Source: Cordilura impudica
Lineage: Eukaryota; Arthropoda; Insecta; Diptera; Scathophagidae
NCBI GenBank assembly: GCA_963682025.1
Contig: OY821517.1
Coordinates: 25,587,620 to 25,651,619 of the forward strand
Direction of reading: 5' to 3'
Length of the DNA stretch: 64,000 bases
Position numbers and translations under genes: made by a program. The notes beneath the pieces are model-generated. The model worked only from the letters and a program-made list of their open reading frames with translations, had not been told where the DNA came from and did not search any database. Positions 33,498-44,914 of the stretch are shown here, one piece after another; position 1 is the stretch's first letter, and each line of letters starts with the position of its first letter.

Positions 33498-34470
33498 TGC
33501 GCTGAATTCGAATCTGGCATAAAAATTGGGCTATCACGTCTTGTTCATTTTTTATCGCAAGCTGGCAATACAGTAAAACAGTCAATACTGATACCACAAT
33601 TTCACAATTACTAATTTGACAGACGCCCACATTCAATCTAAATCTTCATAATAGTGGCGTTTAAGCATGTCAGGGAGATCGTGTGTTACTGATTGAAGCT
33701 ATTTTTGCTTTGGGTGTGGTCAATATTTGGTTGGAAAAAAAGGATATGCAATATCAGAATCATTAATTATTTACAATATTTTTGGTTTTGCTGTCAGAAA
33801 CTTGGACAAACCGTGGACATCGACAATATTTTGCAATAGTTTCAGAACTGTTATATACAAGTGGTCAAATGGCAAGAAGATCTATTTGGATTTTTCAATT
33901 CCAGTACTTTGGAGAGAGTCAAGTAACCACCAAACCGATTGTTATTTCTGTTTAACAAAAGTTGCTGGATTCAATATGAAAAATCGCAAAAATATTATTT
34001 ACGCGAATGTCCCATCGGTTTCCAAACCAGTTCAACGTCCACCAAATGATCCATTAGCAGTCATTCCCAGTGCTACGAGCAGTGAGTCCGAAACATCTTT
34101 CACCAGCAGTGGTAGTTTGTATGAGGCCTGATGATGAACGTCATTTAGTAACTCAAGCTGAGCTGAATGATCTAATTCGGGATTTACATTTAACGAAGCA
34201 AGACACAGAATTACTAGCTTCGCGCATATAGCGGTGGAAACGTCTTGCAGTTGGGACAAAAGTAACAATCTATAGAGATAGAAGCTTGGAATTGGCTGCA
34301 TATTTTGAAAAGAAACACTCTATTCTATTTCACAAATGAACCAGCCATATGACAAAACTGAATGAAAATTATTTATTGATGGCTCTAAGTACAGTTTAAA
34401 GGCTCTTCTTTTGCATAGTGGGAATGAAAAACCATCCATACCAATTGCTCATGCCATTAATACAAAGAAA
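33498..34470 (+). pseudogene. Family C element protein, N-terminal part
   Basis: The plus strand reads HQTDCYFCLTKVAGFNMKNR (a CxxC-containing motif), then SKPVQRPPNDPLAVIPSA, SETSFTSSGSLYE, and after a frame change TQAELNDLIRDLHL, TELLASRI, a stop, VGTKVTIYRDRSLELAAYFE, and FIDGSKYSLKALLLHSGNE followed by PSIPIAHAINTK. This order is what I remember for a large uncharacterised protein family of animal genomes. Several stops and shifts show it is dead. A family A fragment follows immediately. Confidence 0.6.
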
Positions 34471-34612
34471 ACAAGTAAGAAAATTATAGTCGGTCTAGAC
34501 CGACTATACGATACCCTATACCATGCGTTTAGAGACCCTATCTCTTCGGCCCAACAAACTGGATATAGAAAATAAGCTTTAATCAAATTTGAGTGGGATT
34601 TTTATTAATTTA
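34471..34612. repeat. Family A fragment inside family C copy 2
   Basis: It begins 'caagtaagaaaattatagtc' with the exact palindrome and continues to 'caaatttgagtgg', ending in 'tttttattaattt'. It stands where copy 1 of family C has about 75 bp of its own coding sequence, so insertion was accompanied by deletion. Confidence 0.75.
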
Positions 34613-35330
34613 AGGTGTGTGATTTAAATTTCTTTGTACTCGTATATATAGTATAGACCATCGTAAATAACTGTAAATTAATCTGTTTCAGGTCACTGAT
34701 ATGTTGAATGGTATGTAAGGAGGTTTCACAAAATATAGTTGTTTCCTTTGTCAATGGGATAGTCGCACTACATGTCATCATTACGTCAGAACAGAGTGGC
34801 CAAAAAGAACTGAATATTCACCAGGAAAACAAAACATTTCAAATAAATCATTAATTGCTCCAAATGATGTTCTTCTTCCGCCGCTGCACATAAAATTGGA
34901 CCTTTTTAAGAACTGGACGAAGATGATGCAGCATTTAAAAAACAAAGAAGGCATATTTATTGGCCCTCAGATCAGGAAGCTATTGAATGATGACAATTTT
35001 TCATAATGTTTATTGGAGAAAGAATATGCAGCCTGGAAATCTTTCAAGAGCATTGTGGACAGTTTTCTTGGAAATAATATAAGTTAAAACTACAGACAAA
35101 TTGTTGCTGAAATATTGAAAAATTATCACGAATTAGGTGCACGAATGTCACTCAAAATGCATTTTCTTCCTTCGCATTTAGATTTTTTCCACAAACAAAA
35201 CCTAGATTTAATGAAAATTGAAAGAAATTAACGAGGATTTTGGGACAAAAGCATACTGGGCGACTATTGCAGGACTCTAATACGTGAAACCGAACCAACA
35301 AACTACAAACGACGTTCGAAAATTCATTGA
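34613..35330 (+). pseudogene. Family C element protein, C-terminal part
   Basis: After the family A fragment the sequence resumes at the intron (ggtgtgtgattt ... ctgtttcag), and then codes for HYVRTEWPKRTEYSPGKQ-like text with shifts, APNDVLLPPLHIKLDLFKN, NKEGIFIGPQIRKLLNDDNF, a stop, KEYAAWKSFKSIVDSFLGNN, ELGARMSLKMHFLPSHLDFF and GDYCRTLIRET-like residues. About 30 residues between KNW and KNKEG are deleted compared with copy 1. The region is a relic; biochemical function is unknown to me. Confidence 0.6.
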
Positions 35331-35554
35331 TTTTTAAATAAACTAATGATTTTTTATGTAAAAAACGAATAAAAACTTTGTTTTTTGTATCTCAACAACC
35401 TGAGGTGATAGAGAAAAACCAATTACAGATTCGAATTCAGCCCACCAAATTAAACTAGGAAAGATATTTGATTGCTCCAGTCCAAAACCTTGTTGGCTAG
35501 TGATATTTTTCAAAGTTTTTGCTGTTTCCAGAGATTTTGGAACATGTATTTTTT

Positions 35555-35917
35555 GAAGCCAGTTTTCGCTATCACACTTTGTAATACGAACTGTCAAAAA
35601 ATCGAGTGTTATGAAAAAGTCGTATCATGTTTTTATTTTCGAGGTGCGATGGTTTTTGTCATTTTTAGAATCATTTCTACGTCATTTTCATCGGACCAGA
35701 GCTGTTTTTTTTGGTAATATTAAAAAAAAAAGATAAACAAAAACAAAGAAAGTGGAAATAAAATATATATTTCAAAATAAATTTGTCTGTTTTCTAAGAC
35801 TTGAGTGTGATGGTTTAAATGGCCCAAGTATGCATAAATAATGTCGGTACGACTTTATAACAGTCCAATGAATTTCATCGGATTTTTATGAGTGGTATCA
35901 TGTAAATGGGGCTTTCA
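35555..35917. repeat. Family D MITE, copy 2 (inverted)
   Basis: The inverse of 15,862-16,248: 'cgctatcacactttg', 'ctgtcaaaaaatcgag', 'aagacttgagtgtgatggtt', 'ggtatcatgtaaatggggct'. It begins about 50 bp after the family C right end. Confidence 0.55.
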
Positions 35918-35989
35918 TAGCAGTTATGACATGACATGTTTGTCAACTTTAATGTAGATAAACATTGTTGAGCTACACAATCTGACGAT

Positions 35990-36467
35990 TGACTACACCT
36001 TTTCCAATTTTAGTTGCAAAAATATCAATTGATTTTCGGAAATTATTAATTGTATTTCAGAAATCATCAATTGATTTTCAGAAAGTATCAGTTGTAATTC
36101 AGAAAGTATTAAATGCATTTCGAAAAAAGTCAATTGGTTATCAGAAAATATCACATGTATTTCAGAAAGTATTAAAAACATATATTTCAGAAGTTGTCAA
36201 ATGAATTTCGAAAATTATCAAATTTATTTCAGGAGTTTTCTACTGTATTTCATAAAATATCAATTGATTTTAAGAAATTATCGATTCTATTACAGAACAC
36301 TTTGAGTGCTTTTAAGAAAGTATCAATTGTATTTCAAAAAATATTAATTGCATTTCAGAGATTATCAAATTTATTTCAGAAAATATCAAACGTATTTCAG
36401 AAAATATCAAATGTATTTCAAAAATTATCAAACGTGTTACAGAAATTGTCAAATGTATTTCAGAAAA
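35990..36467. repeat. 21-bp minisatellite, second locus (diverged)
   Basis: Units of about 21 bp with core tttcagaaa(a/g)tatcaat. They are more diverged than at 22,970-24,486. A Helitron is inserted directly after a cagaaaa unit. Confidence 0.8.
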
Positions 36468-36840
36468 CTAGCAGATTCCAGCCATCGAAATTCGAGCGCA
36501 AATTCTAGGAAATTTTATTTTTTCATTAAGACCCTAGAAGTATGCTAATAAATTATAGCCAATTCACAAAACAACACAAAAAAACAAACTCATTTTTATT
36601 ACAAACACATTAACAAATTTAACACACACACACATAGCATTGCATAATTTTATATATGTGTTAGTAGCAACTTTAAATGCAATTTACTCAAAATAAAGGG
36701 AAAAAATTAAAAATCTGTAAGTCTGCAAATCGGCTAAAAAGAAATACCTTTCAAATAATATACGTTTGGACAAAATCGGGATAAAACGGTAGAACAAAAC
36801 ATCAGTCACAAGAAATCGCCTAGCCTATTAACATTATAGA
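36468..36840 (-). mobile_element. Non-autonomous Helitron, complete
   Basis: Minus orientation, TCTATAATGTTAATAGGC at the 5' end and CTGCTAG at the 3' end, between A (36,467) and T (36,841). The segment 'aataaagaccctaaa' is shortened to 'agaccctaga'. No coding frame. Confidence 0.85.
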
Positions 36841-37383
36841 TATAAATTGTATGTTTGTACTGATCTTTGTAGCTACCAAAAATATTTGTCTTGAGTCTCA
36901 GAAAATAATTCCTTTCGAATCAGAATCTGCAGTAACTTTGTTTTGATAAGTAATCAAATTAAAAGTCATAAATAGAAAGGTTTTATTGACTCAAGCACGA
37001 AGATTCCGCTCAAGTATGAAATTGGTGAAAGACGATGTCATTCGGTTCAGTCCTAAACTTGACTATATTCATAATCACAATTCAGCTCATAATGGGCGCT
37101 GATTAATGACCTCACCAGTATGGTTGGAACCTTAAATTCTCAAATTCTTTCCCGAAACTCATAATATCGTATATGTTTTCAATTATATTATGCAGGTTAT
37201 AAAAATATTTGCCTAATATCCGGTTTTTACTTGTTTGCATTTCTACGTGCGAAGTATTTAGGAATTTATACCATTTTGATCAGTGATGCAACTTTATATG
37301 AGCCACTTTAATATAGTGAGTGCTGGGCGCAGACTTTTGTTATCAATGGCTTCATGCCAGAAGGTCTTATCTCTCATTATTCC
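36841..37383. other. Intergenic, nothing recognised
   Basis: Starts with a few family A-like words ('gtagctaccaaaaatatttg', 'gaatcagaatc') over the first 100 bp, suggesting a decayed family A piece. Otherwise unassigned. Confidence 0.4.
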
Positions 37384-37394
37384 AACGCTATCTA

Positions 37395-38758
37395 GGTTAG
37401 GTTAAGTTAGATGGGTCGCCCGCCCGAAGGTGGATACACTCGGAGGCCCAATGGCCCATTGTGATACCCTTTCGAAAGTGTCGGAAGGTAGTGATAGGAA
37501 TAGAGATTAAAGAGTACAGATACATAGTGTAAGGGGTATGGAAAATGAAAAATAAAAGAAAAAGAACAAGTGAAAAAGACCCCTTTCGTCCGTTATGCAT
37601 CCCTCCTGAACCAGCCAGATTCCCTCAAGAAGTCCGCAAGGTCGCCAAGTGGAACGTCTACTATGCACCCAGGTTATCGAAGAATCTTTGCCCTAGATAT
37701 CTAAAGCGCCGCTCCTTCAGACCTGGATATTCACACAGCAAATGTTGCACTGACTCCTCCTCGTCCACATCCATACAGCTCCTATAGAAGTCAGCTCTCG
37801 GGACACCTATGCGTTCAGCCATCCGCCCTATTATACAGTGTCCAGTGAGTACTCCTATAAGTAGGCTGATTGGCCCTTTACCAAAACCAAGGAGTGATTT
37901 CGTTCTCAAGGGCCATACGATTTGAGATATTCTGCAAGAGGTCAGTTGCGTCCACCTTGTCCTTATTTCAAGTTACGCTGCCTCTTAAATCAGATTAGAC
38001 AGCTCTGATAGAAGGATTCTAATATCAGTTTCCATCGTCCCGCTCAGAGAAACTGAGCCCTTCAGCCAGCTCGTTTCATTTGACCCCACTGTGTCCTGGA
38101 ACCCATATCAGCCTCACGGTGTGCTGCCGGATCCGGTTGAGCGACCCGATACATTCCCTCACACACTTCGATCTAACTATCCTCGATTTCAGAGCTCTGA
38201 GAGCAGCAAAACTGTCCACGAAAATATTAATGGTCGTTGGATCCATATCCCGTTCCAGAATTATTTTCGTTGCAATGAGAATTGCGTGAATCTCGGCCTG
38301 AAAAACGCTACGTTTGTCAGGGATTCTCCAGGTTACCTGAATGTCAAGTTGCTCGGAGTAGACCCCTGAACCTGTACCCTCTTCCATCTTCGAACCGTCG
38401 GTATACACTGAGATCACAGCACTGTCTATGACAGAGTTTGCTGCAAACTCTTCCCTAGTCGGTATTTGGATCGTAAAATTACCTCCAAAGTTCTTCACCG
38501 GTGACATATAATCGGTTTTCCGATCAATTTGTGTCCCGCACATTGTCCGCAGTATTGTGCCATGTCCCCAGCTTATATGACTCCCTTAAAAGGACAGCCA
38601 CGTTCGTTGCCATGCTATTGATGAAAATATCAATAGACATGATGTTCAGCATTACCTCCAGTCCCGCCTGTGGTGTCGATCTAATGACTCCGGTGGTGCC
38701 CAGACAGGCCAATCTCTGTACCTTCATGAGTCCAGAAAGTCTGGCCCTTACGTATACA
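37395..38758 (-). mobile_element. 5'-truncated LINE of a second subfamily
   Basis: Flanked by aacgctatcta at 37,384-37,394 and 38,759-38,769, an exact 11-bp target duplication. On the minus strand it runs from the end of the reverse transcriptase to the CCTAA-type tail (aacctaaccta at its 3' edge). It is 1.36 kb, a typical 5' truncation. Protein similarity to the LINE at 28,867-33,484 is clear but distant. Confidence 0.9.
37661..38758 (-). pseudogene. LINE ORF2 C-terminal remnant (RT thumb, RNase H, zinc motif)
   Basis: From the minus strand: MKVQRLACLGTTGVIRSTP (end of the reverse transcriptase), then RNase H with ISVYTDGSKMEEGTGSGVYS, VFQAEIHAILIATKI, INIFVDSFAALRAL and LIWVPGHSGVK, and finally VLTGHCIIGRMAERIGVPRA with the FYRSCMDVDEEESVQHLLCE zinc-like motif. 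The middle between WVPGHSGVK and the C-terminus is damaged by stops and shifts. One expected catalytic position (the Asp in 'YTDGSK') is kept. Not functional, because the rest of ORF2 is absent. Confidence 0.85.
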
Positions 38759-38861
38759 AACGCTATCTAAATTTCAGTGCATTCTGAGGGAATCACCCAT
38801 AAGACTCACGTTTTGAAATTATTTTTTGAAAACTTATAAATTTATCCTCTGATTGTTTTAC

Positions 38862-39566
38862 CTTATGCCGCTATGTAATCAAGGTATAATGACTTTATGC
38901 TGATGTCTGTAACTACAAAAAATGTTTGACCCATCCTTTAGTAGTGAGTCAGAATCACTTTCTGAGTCTATTTAGCGATGTCCGTCCGTCCGTCCATCTG
39001 TGTGTCCAATAAACCTTGAAATCAAACGACAGGTCGCAAATATGAATATATTTTGATGAAATTTAGTACATAAGATTTTATCGGCTATGGAATAGGTGAA
39101 AATCGGTTCATATTCAGACCTAGTCCCCATACAAAGGACCCCTCTGAGATCGACTTAAATGGCCATAATATTCAAATTATCGTATAGATCCAGGTCAAAT
39201 TGGGTTTGTGCATGTTTATTACATCCATTTATCAGTAGGACACTATAGGACAATTCTTAGTCATAGGCCCCATATGAAGCTGATTCCCGATCCTCACGTA
39301 AATCTTAAAAAAAAACAAAAATATTACACAGATTTTTCTCAAATCCGGTTTGTACATGTTTTGTCAAAAAATAAGTGACCTAACCAAATATGGTCAGGAT
39401 CGGTCCATTTTTCGAACTAGTCCCCATAAAAATACAGCATCCGATATGAGCTTTTTCATGCTTATTTTCTATATCTAATTAGTTGGACCTAAGAGATAAG
39501 GACTCCAAACGTATGGTATAGGGTATCATATAGTCGGTCTAAACCGACTATAATTTTCTTACTTGT
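38862..39566. repeat. Family A repeat, copy 9
   Basis: Starts 'taccttatgccgctatgtaa' (decayed hairpin end), has 'gtccgtccgtccatctgtgt' and 'gatcctcac', and ends with tagtcggtctaaaccgacta plus 'taattttcttacttgttt'. About 705 bp. Confidence 0.8.
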
Positions 39567-40315
39567 TTCCACTGTATTGAAAACTTCAGCTTGATTGCAA
39601 TCGAAGTGAAGCGTATGATTTATTTGAATTAATAAATTAATCATACTCTTAACTTACTCAATGCTTCAACATTAGCAACTTACCATTGTTGAAGATATTT
39701 GTTTTCGCTATTATCCAAAATAAGAATTTCAACAATATGTAAAGATGTGTCAATTTTCACACAAACATCAACACATTTAAAACGTGAGTATATTCTTAAA
39801 TGAATTATTGCAAGACATAATTTGTATCTATGAATTTAATTTAATAAAATAAAAAAAGTAAATAAAATAAAAATATTGAAATCAAAACAGAATTGTTGAA
39901 ATCGTTTATAAAATAATAAAAACAAGTCAAATGCGACAAACAAGAGAACATGTACTGTGTAAAATAATGTGTTAACAAATTGCATGCCCAGAGAGTTAAA
40001 GAAAAGCAATTGAATTAAATGCAAAACAGAATAAATATTTAAATTTAATCATATTCAAGTCTTAATGAAAAGTACTTGTTTTAGCAGGCAACAATAAATT
40101 CTATAAGCAAAATTCTTCTAACAGCATATTATTAATTAAAAAAAAGACATTGCTTCATTACGTTTTAAAGTTGCAAATACTAATTTTAACAATGCATGGC
40201 AGTGTCGGGTTTAATTAATTTCTCCATTGTAGAATTTTATTGCAATTGCCAAACGATTTAAATACTAAACCGAATTTTATTACCATTGCGTATAATAATA
40301 ATGAAATTTTTTAAT
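39567..40315. other. Intergenic, nothing recognised
   Basis: AT-rich, about 750 bp. No gene-like frame, RNA or repeat terminus found. Confidence 0.4.
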
Positions 40316-40964
40316 ATATGGGGGATTTCATGTCAAGTGCACCAACTTTTGAAACCGATCGGGATGAAATTTGCACCAAGGTTAGTCCTATTGGATAGTA
40401 GTTTAGACACAATTTTTCAACAAGATCGGTCAAGATCTCTCTAAAATAAAAATGCCCTTTCTGAAAAAAAAGGCAAAAAATGCTTTAATTTAGCAAAAAA
40501 AAGTCTAAAAATTTTTTTTTTTTTAAAGTATTTTTTCCGAAATATTGAAAAAATAGCTATCTAAACTATTTGGTAGAAAATTTTCTAAGAACAATAGGTA
40601 ATAAGTTACATGGATGAGAAAAAACACCTGTTGGCCAAAATGTCAAATTTTGATCCCCTCTAATTTAATAATAATATAAACGTAATCAAATACAAGTAAG
40701 AGCATTAAATACGGCTTTGTTACCTTCCACCCTTGGTCTAAATATATTATTATAACCCAGGTTGTCAGCAGTAAGAAACCAAAAAGGCTAGATTTCATAT
40801 TACAATGGCTAGATTTTTTACAATGATGTCTAAAATTAATAATTAAAAAAATTTTATATATTTTCGTGCTTTTTTAATTGAAAACAATTATTAAATGCAA
40901 TGAGAATAAATACATGCATACAATTACTGTCTAGCGTGTTTAAAGAGAGTAAGTGCATAACCAT
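40316..40964. other. Unassigned sequence and family B end
   Basis: 40,316-40,690 has a comparatively complex text ('atttcatgtcaagtgcacca', 'aaaccgatcgggatgaaatt') that looks like part of a repeat, but no second copy exists in the window. 40,690-40,860 carries family B end text ('taagagcattaaatacggct', 'ccaggttgtcagca'). Confidence 0.35.
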
Positions 40965-42990
40965 TAGGGTGGCCCTTAATAAAAAAAAAGTGTTCAAACT
41001 CTCGGTCGCACCCCCTAGAAATATGCGAATAGCAAAAAAAGTGGGAAATACAAAGTTTTGGGCCAATCACAAAAATTTTGGAGGTGGCTCAACGCGGTTG
41101 AAAATTTAAAGTGTGTTTATATGGGAAAATATGACACTTTTTCAGATTTTACAAAAATTTCATCCTATAGTTTAATTTTCCCGAGAAATTGTTATATAAT
41201 TAGGGATCAGTATTAAATTGTCTTTCCAAAAAGCTATAAAACTTCAAAATAGAATAAAAACTCGCCAAGAAATAGCAAATGCCCCAGACCACTTTTGTGC
41301 CAAAAAAAAACTAGGTCATGAAATTTGATGGCATTTTTTTTCAAATTTAAGAAATTAATTAAAGCCAACATTTTGTTTCAGTCTCTATACCTGTAAGTAC
41401 TTGTTAACCTATTAAGCATTGAGACCGAAAATGGAAAATTTTTTGATATAATTTTGAAAACCTCTTTTTCAAGTTTTGAAAATTTTCTTAAATAAAATTT
41501 AAAAAAAATTGATCTAGCTCTTCAAGGTCTTGTTAAATGCATGTTATAGATTAACTGTGTGAATGTTTAGGTAAGTCCCTATGCCAGAATTTTTTTGGCA
41601 AGGATTTTATTTTTGCTAATTTCGAGAAAATTGGGATTTTTATAAAATATTCTGTAAATGTACTCTTTCTAAATGCTTTGTATCAAAAATTCATCACTTT
41701 TTTACTTTTAAATGTTTTATTTTATCTGAATAGCCTAGGGTTTCGGAAAAAATTAATATGACCCCATTAACCCTTTTGTAATTGGGGTCACATATGACCC
41801 CAAACTAATAAAAGACAGTTTATTCAAAAAATTCGAATATTTTGCAAGAGCTGTTGAGTTTTTCTATTAAACTCGATGAAACCACTATTTAGAATTTTAG
41901 AAAATTAATTCGGTTAATTTTTATTTATTCAACCCTTCAGTGCTCCTGGGATCAAAATAATCCATTGTGATATATCTTAGGTGCAATTATCTGCTTATTG
42001 CCCGCGAATATAAATTAAAACAACTTTTAACCAATTTTGTTATAAAATTATTTTTTATGTATAAAAATTATGTATATTTTTCTAAACAAAATAAGATGAC
42101 CCACAAGTGACCTAAAGCTAATAAAAGACAATTTATTCAAACTAGCAGATTCCAGCCCTCGAAATTCGAGTGCAAATTCTAGGAAATTTTATTTTTTCAT
42201 TAAATAAAGACCCTAAAAGTATGCTAATAAATTATAGCCAATTCTCAAATCAACACAAAAAACAAACTCATATTCATTACAAACACATTAACAAATTTAA
42301 TAAACACACACATACACACACATAATTTGATGTATGTCTCAGTAGCAACTTTAAATGCAACTTACTCAAAATAGAGGAAAAAATTTAAAAATATGTAAAT
42401 CTGCAAATCGGCTAAAAAGAAATACCTTTCAAATAATATACGTTTGGTCAAAATCGGGATAAAACGGTAGAACAAAACATCAGTCACAAGAAATAGCCTA
42501 CCCTATTAGTATTATAGATGAATATGAAATATAAACTTGGAAAATGAAATTTTATCATAAAAATTTTCCATTTTCTGTCTCAATGCTTAATAGGTTAGCA
42601 AGGTGGTAATAAAACAATACTTCATATCTGAGTACTTACAGGTATAGAGACTAAAACAAAATGTTGGCTTTAATTAATTCCTTAATTCAAATTTCATGAC
42701 TTTTTTTGGCACAAAAGTGGTCTGGGGCATTTGCTATTTCTTGACGAGTTTTTATTTGATTTTGAAGTTTTATAGCTTTTTGGAAAGATAATTTAATACT
42801 GATCCCGAAGTATAAAACAATTTGTCGGAAAAATTAAACTGTAGAACGAAATTTTCGTAAAATCTTGAAATATTCAATTGATTGGCCCAAAACTTTGTAT
42901 TTCTCATTTTTTTTTGCTATTCGCATATATCTAGGGGGTGCGACCGACAGTTTGAACATTTTTTTCTCCATATAATGAAGGGCCACCCTA
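40965..42990. mobile_element. Foldback element copy 3, complete, with nested Helitron
   Basis: Ends tagggtggccctt and its complement. The exact 8-bp duplication ataaccat lies at 40,957-40,964 and 42,991-42,998. The inverted arms share 'tttttatt(c/t)' and 'ggtatagagac' words in opposite orientation. It is more diverged from copies 1 and 2 than they are from each other. A Helitron of 377 bp occupies 42,142-42,518. Confidence 0.9.
42142..42518 (-). mobile_element. Non-autonomous Helitron nested in a foldback element
   Basis: Complete copy, 5' TCTATAATACTAATAGGG and 3' CTGCTAG on the minus strand, between A and T. It is inserted after 'aatttattcaaa' of the foldback element, near its centre. Confidence 0.85.
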
Positions 42991-43036
42991 ATAACCATAT
43001 TATTAATTAAGAGCGTAAACATCTTGTTATGATCAT

Positions 43037-43759
43037 CAGGCATGTCACAGAAACAAATTCCGATCGAAAGTGGAATTGAAACCGTATTTGGCTTCTTCAG
43101 AAAACGTAAACCGACAAATTTTATCGATATGAAACCACTTTTAATTTCTTAAGTGGAATTGATATTTTAAGTAGCATAGATACCAAAAAACTATCCAGAA
43201 CAACTTAAAATTAATAAAAAAAACTATTGGTTAATTTATTTTAGCAAAATATAGACATTTCAATATTTAAAATAAATTTTATTACCAATTTAAAAGAAAA
43301 TGATTTTTAGATGACAAAAATACAAAACGTCGTAAACTTATTATTGCCACCTTTTTATTTCATACAAACCACTTTTTGTTTAGTGCAAAATATTTGTTTT
43401 TTCTAACAAAATACAACGCTGACAGCAAAATGGCGAAGCAAAACAAACGAAAAAGAAAAACTACTGAGGAAACATGTATTACTGCAACAATGGATATGCC
43501 GGGCATTTTTATATTTTTTATTTATTTATTTTATTTATTTAACACAACATAATCTTAAAATTTCGCTTAATATTCTTTTTCTTTCCAACAATCAGTTGTG
43601 TATTTTTCGTTACGTTGCCATATTTAATACACAAAAATAACTTTTTCATTTTTTTTCGATTTAATGAAAGCGACAAATTTCTGAAGAAGCTAAAACGAAA
43701 TCGATCGACTTGGCAATACGGAATCAAATCGATTTCGATTTTGTTCTGTGACATGCCTG
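43037..43759. repeat. MITE with caggcatgtcacagaa ends
   Basis: The left end caggcatgtcacagaaacaa is mirrored at the right by ttgttctgtgacatgcctg. Similarity between arms extends further in ('tggcttcttcagaaa' against 'tttctgaagaagct'). It is 723 bp, with 'cat' on both outer sides, which may be a short target duplication. Interior holds no recognisable gene. Confidence 0.65.
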
Positions 43760-44106
43760 CATATTCTTATCGATAAACAATTAGTTCACATGTACAGAAA
43801 AATAAAACAAAACAGAAACAACAAGCAAACAAAAATGTGTATATGTCGTCATATGAAATCCAAAAAGCCGTAAGTTACAAATAAAGCAAAATAGTGCAAA
43901 CGTAAAAATTCATAAGCCAAAAAGGTAACTTACACCTTTCGAAAAAAAATAAATTTTTTTTTTTTTTGGTTTTTTATTTTTATAAACAGTAATTTTTGTC
44001 TTTTCTTGTGTTTCGAAAAACCTTTCTTGAAGCGAGCAGATTATCAAAGTAAATGAAAAAAAATCTCATTTAAAGTGCATTTATTAAAAATAAATATTGA
44101 AAGAAA
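43760..44106. other. Intergenic, nothing recognised
   Basis: AT-rich with T runs. No feature supported. Confidence 0.35.
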
Positions 44107-44480
44107 TCTATAATATTAATAGGCTAGGCGATTTCTTGTGAACGATGTTTTGTTCTACCGTTTTTTGCCGTTTTCCCGATCTTGCCCAAACTATATTATT
44201 TGAAAGGTATTTCTTTTTCGCCGTTTTGCAGATTTACAAATTTCCAAATTTTTTCCTTTATATTAAGTAAATTGCATATAAAGTTGCTACTAACACATAC
44301 ATAAAATTATACATATGCCATGTGTGTTTTATTAAATTTGTTAATGTGTTCGTTAATAAGTTTGTTATCTTCATTCATAATAATAATAAACAATAACAGT
44401 GCTGGTTTGTGAATTGGCTAAGTTGAAAAATAAATCTGCCTAGAAATTGCGATCGAATTTCGAGCACTGGAATCTGCTAG
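44107..44480 (+). mobile_element. Non-autonomous Helitron, complete, subfamily 2
   Basis: Starts TCTATAATATTAATAGGC after A and ends ctgctag before T. It shares with the 4,630 copy and the 2,226 fragment a variant middle ('gttatcttcattc', 'gctggtttgtgaattggcta', 'ctgcctagaaattgc'), defining a subfamily separate from the 28,078 type. Confidence 0.85.
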
Positions 44481-44495
44481 TTATTACTATTATTA

Positions 44496-44872
44496 TCTAT
44501 AACATTATTAAGTTAGGCGATTTCTTGTGATCGATGTTTTGCTCTACCGTTTTATCCCGATATTGACCAAACATATATTATTTTAAAGGTATTTTCTTTT
44601 TAGCCGTTTGCAGATTTACAATTTTTTAATTTTTTCCTTTATTTTGAGTAATTTGCATTTAAAGTTGCTACTAACACATACATAAAATTATACAATGCTA
44701 TGTGTGTGTTTATTAAATTTGTTAATGTGTTTGTAATCAAATTGAGTTCGTTTTTTTGTGTTGATTTGTGAATTGGTTATAATTGATTAGCATACCTTTA
44801 GGGACTTTATTTAATAAAAAAATAAAATTTCCTAGAATTTGCACTCGAATTTCGAGGGCTGGAATCTGTTAG
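44496..44872 (+). mobile_element. Non-autonomous Helitron, complete, subfamily 1
   Basis: Starts TCTATAACATTATTAAG and ends with the hairpin followed by ctgttag (one change from ctgctag). It begins only 15 bp after the previous Helitron and has the same orientation, but belongs to the other subfamily, so the pair is two insertions and not a duplication. Confidence 0.85.
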
Positions 44873-44914
44873 TTATTATAAATTTGATAACATTTTTGCA
44901 ATTTAAATTCAAAA

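Larger units (their letters stand above)
28803..35502 (+). mobile_element. Family C DNA transposon, copy 2, split by a LINE
   Basis: The left end is CACCTGTCTACAAATT and the right end is the complement of CACTAGCCAACAAGGTTTTG. Subtracting the LINE (28,867-33,484) and one 13-bp duplication leaves about 2.07 kb, similar to copy 1. A family A fragment (34,471-34,612) replaces part of the interior. Flanking bases do not show a clear target duplication here. Both copies keep 'attcgaattcag' near each end, in inverted orientation. Confidence 0.65.

Noticed and set aside
44107..44872. The two adjacent similar 375-bp units as LTRs of a retrotransposon
   Set aside because: Only 15 bp lie between them, they belong to different subfamilies, and ends are TC/CTAG with no TG...CA.
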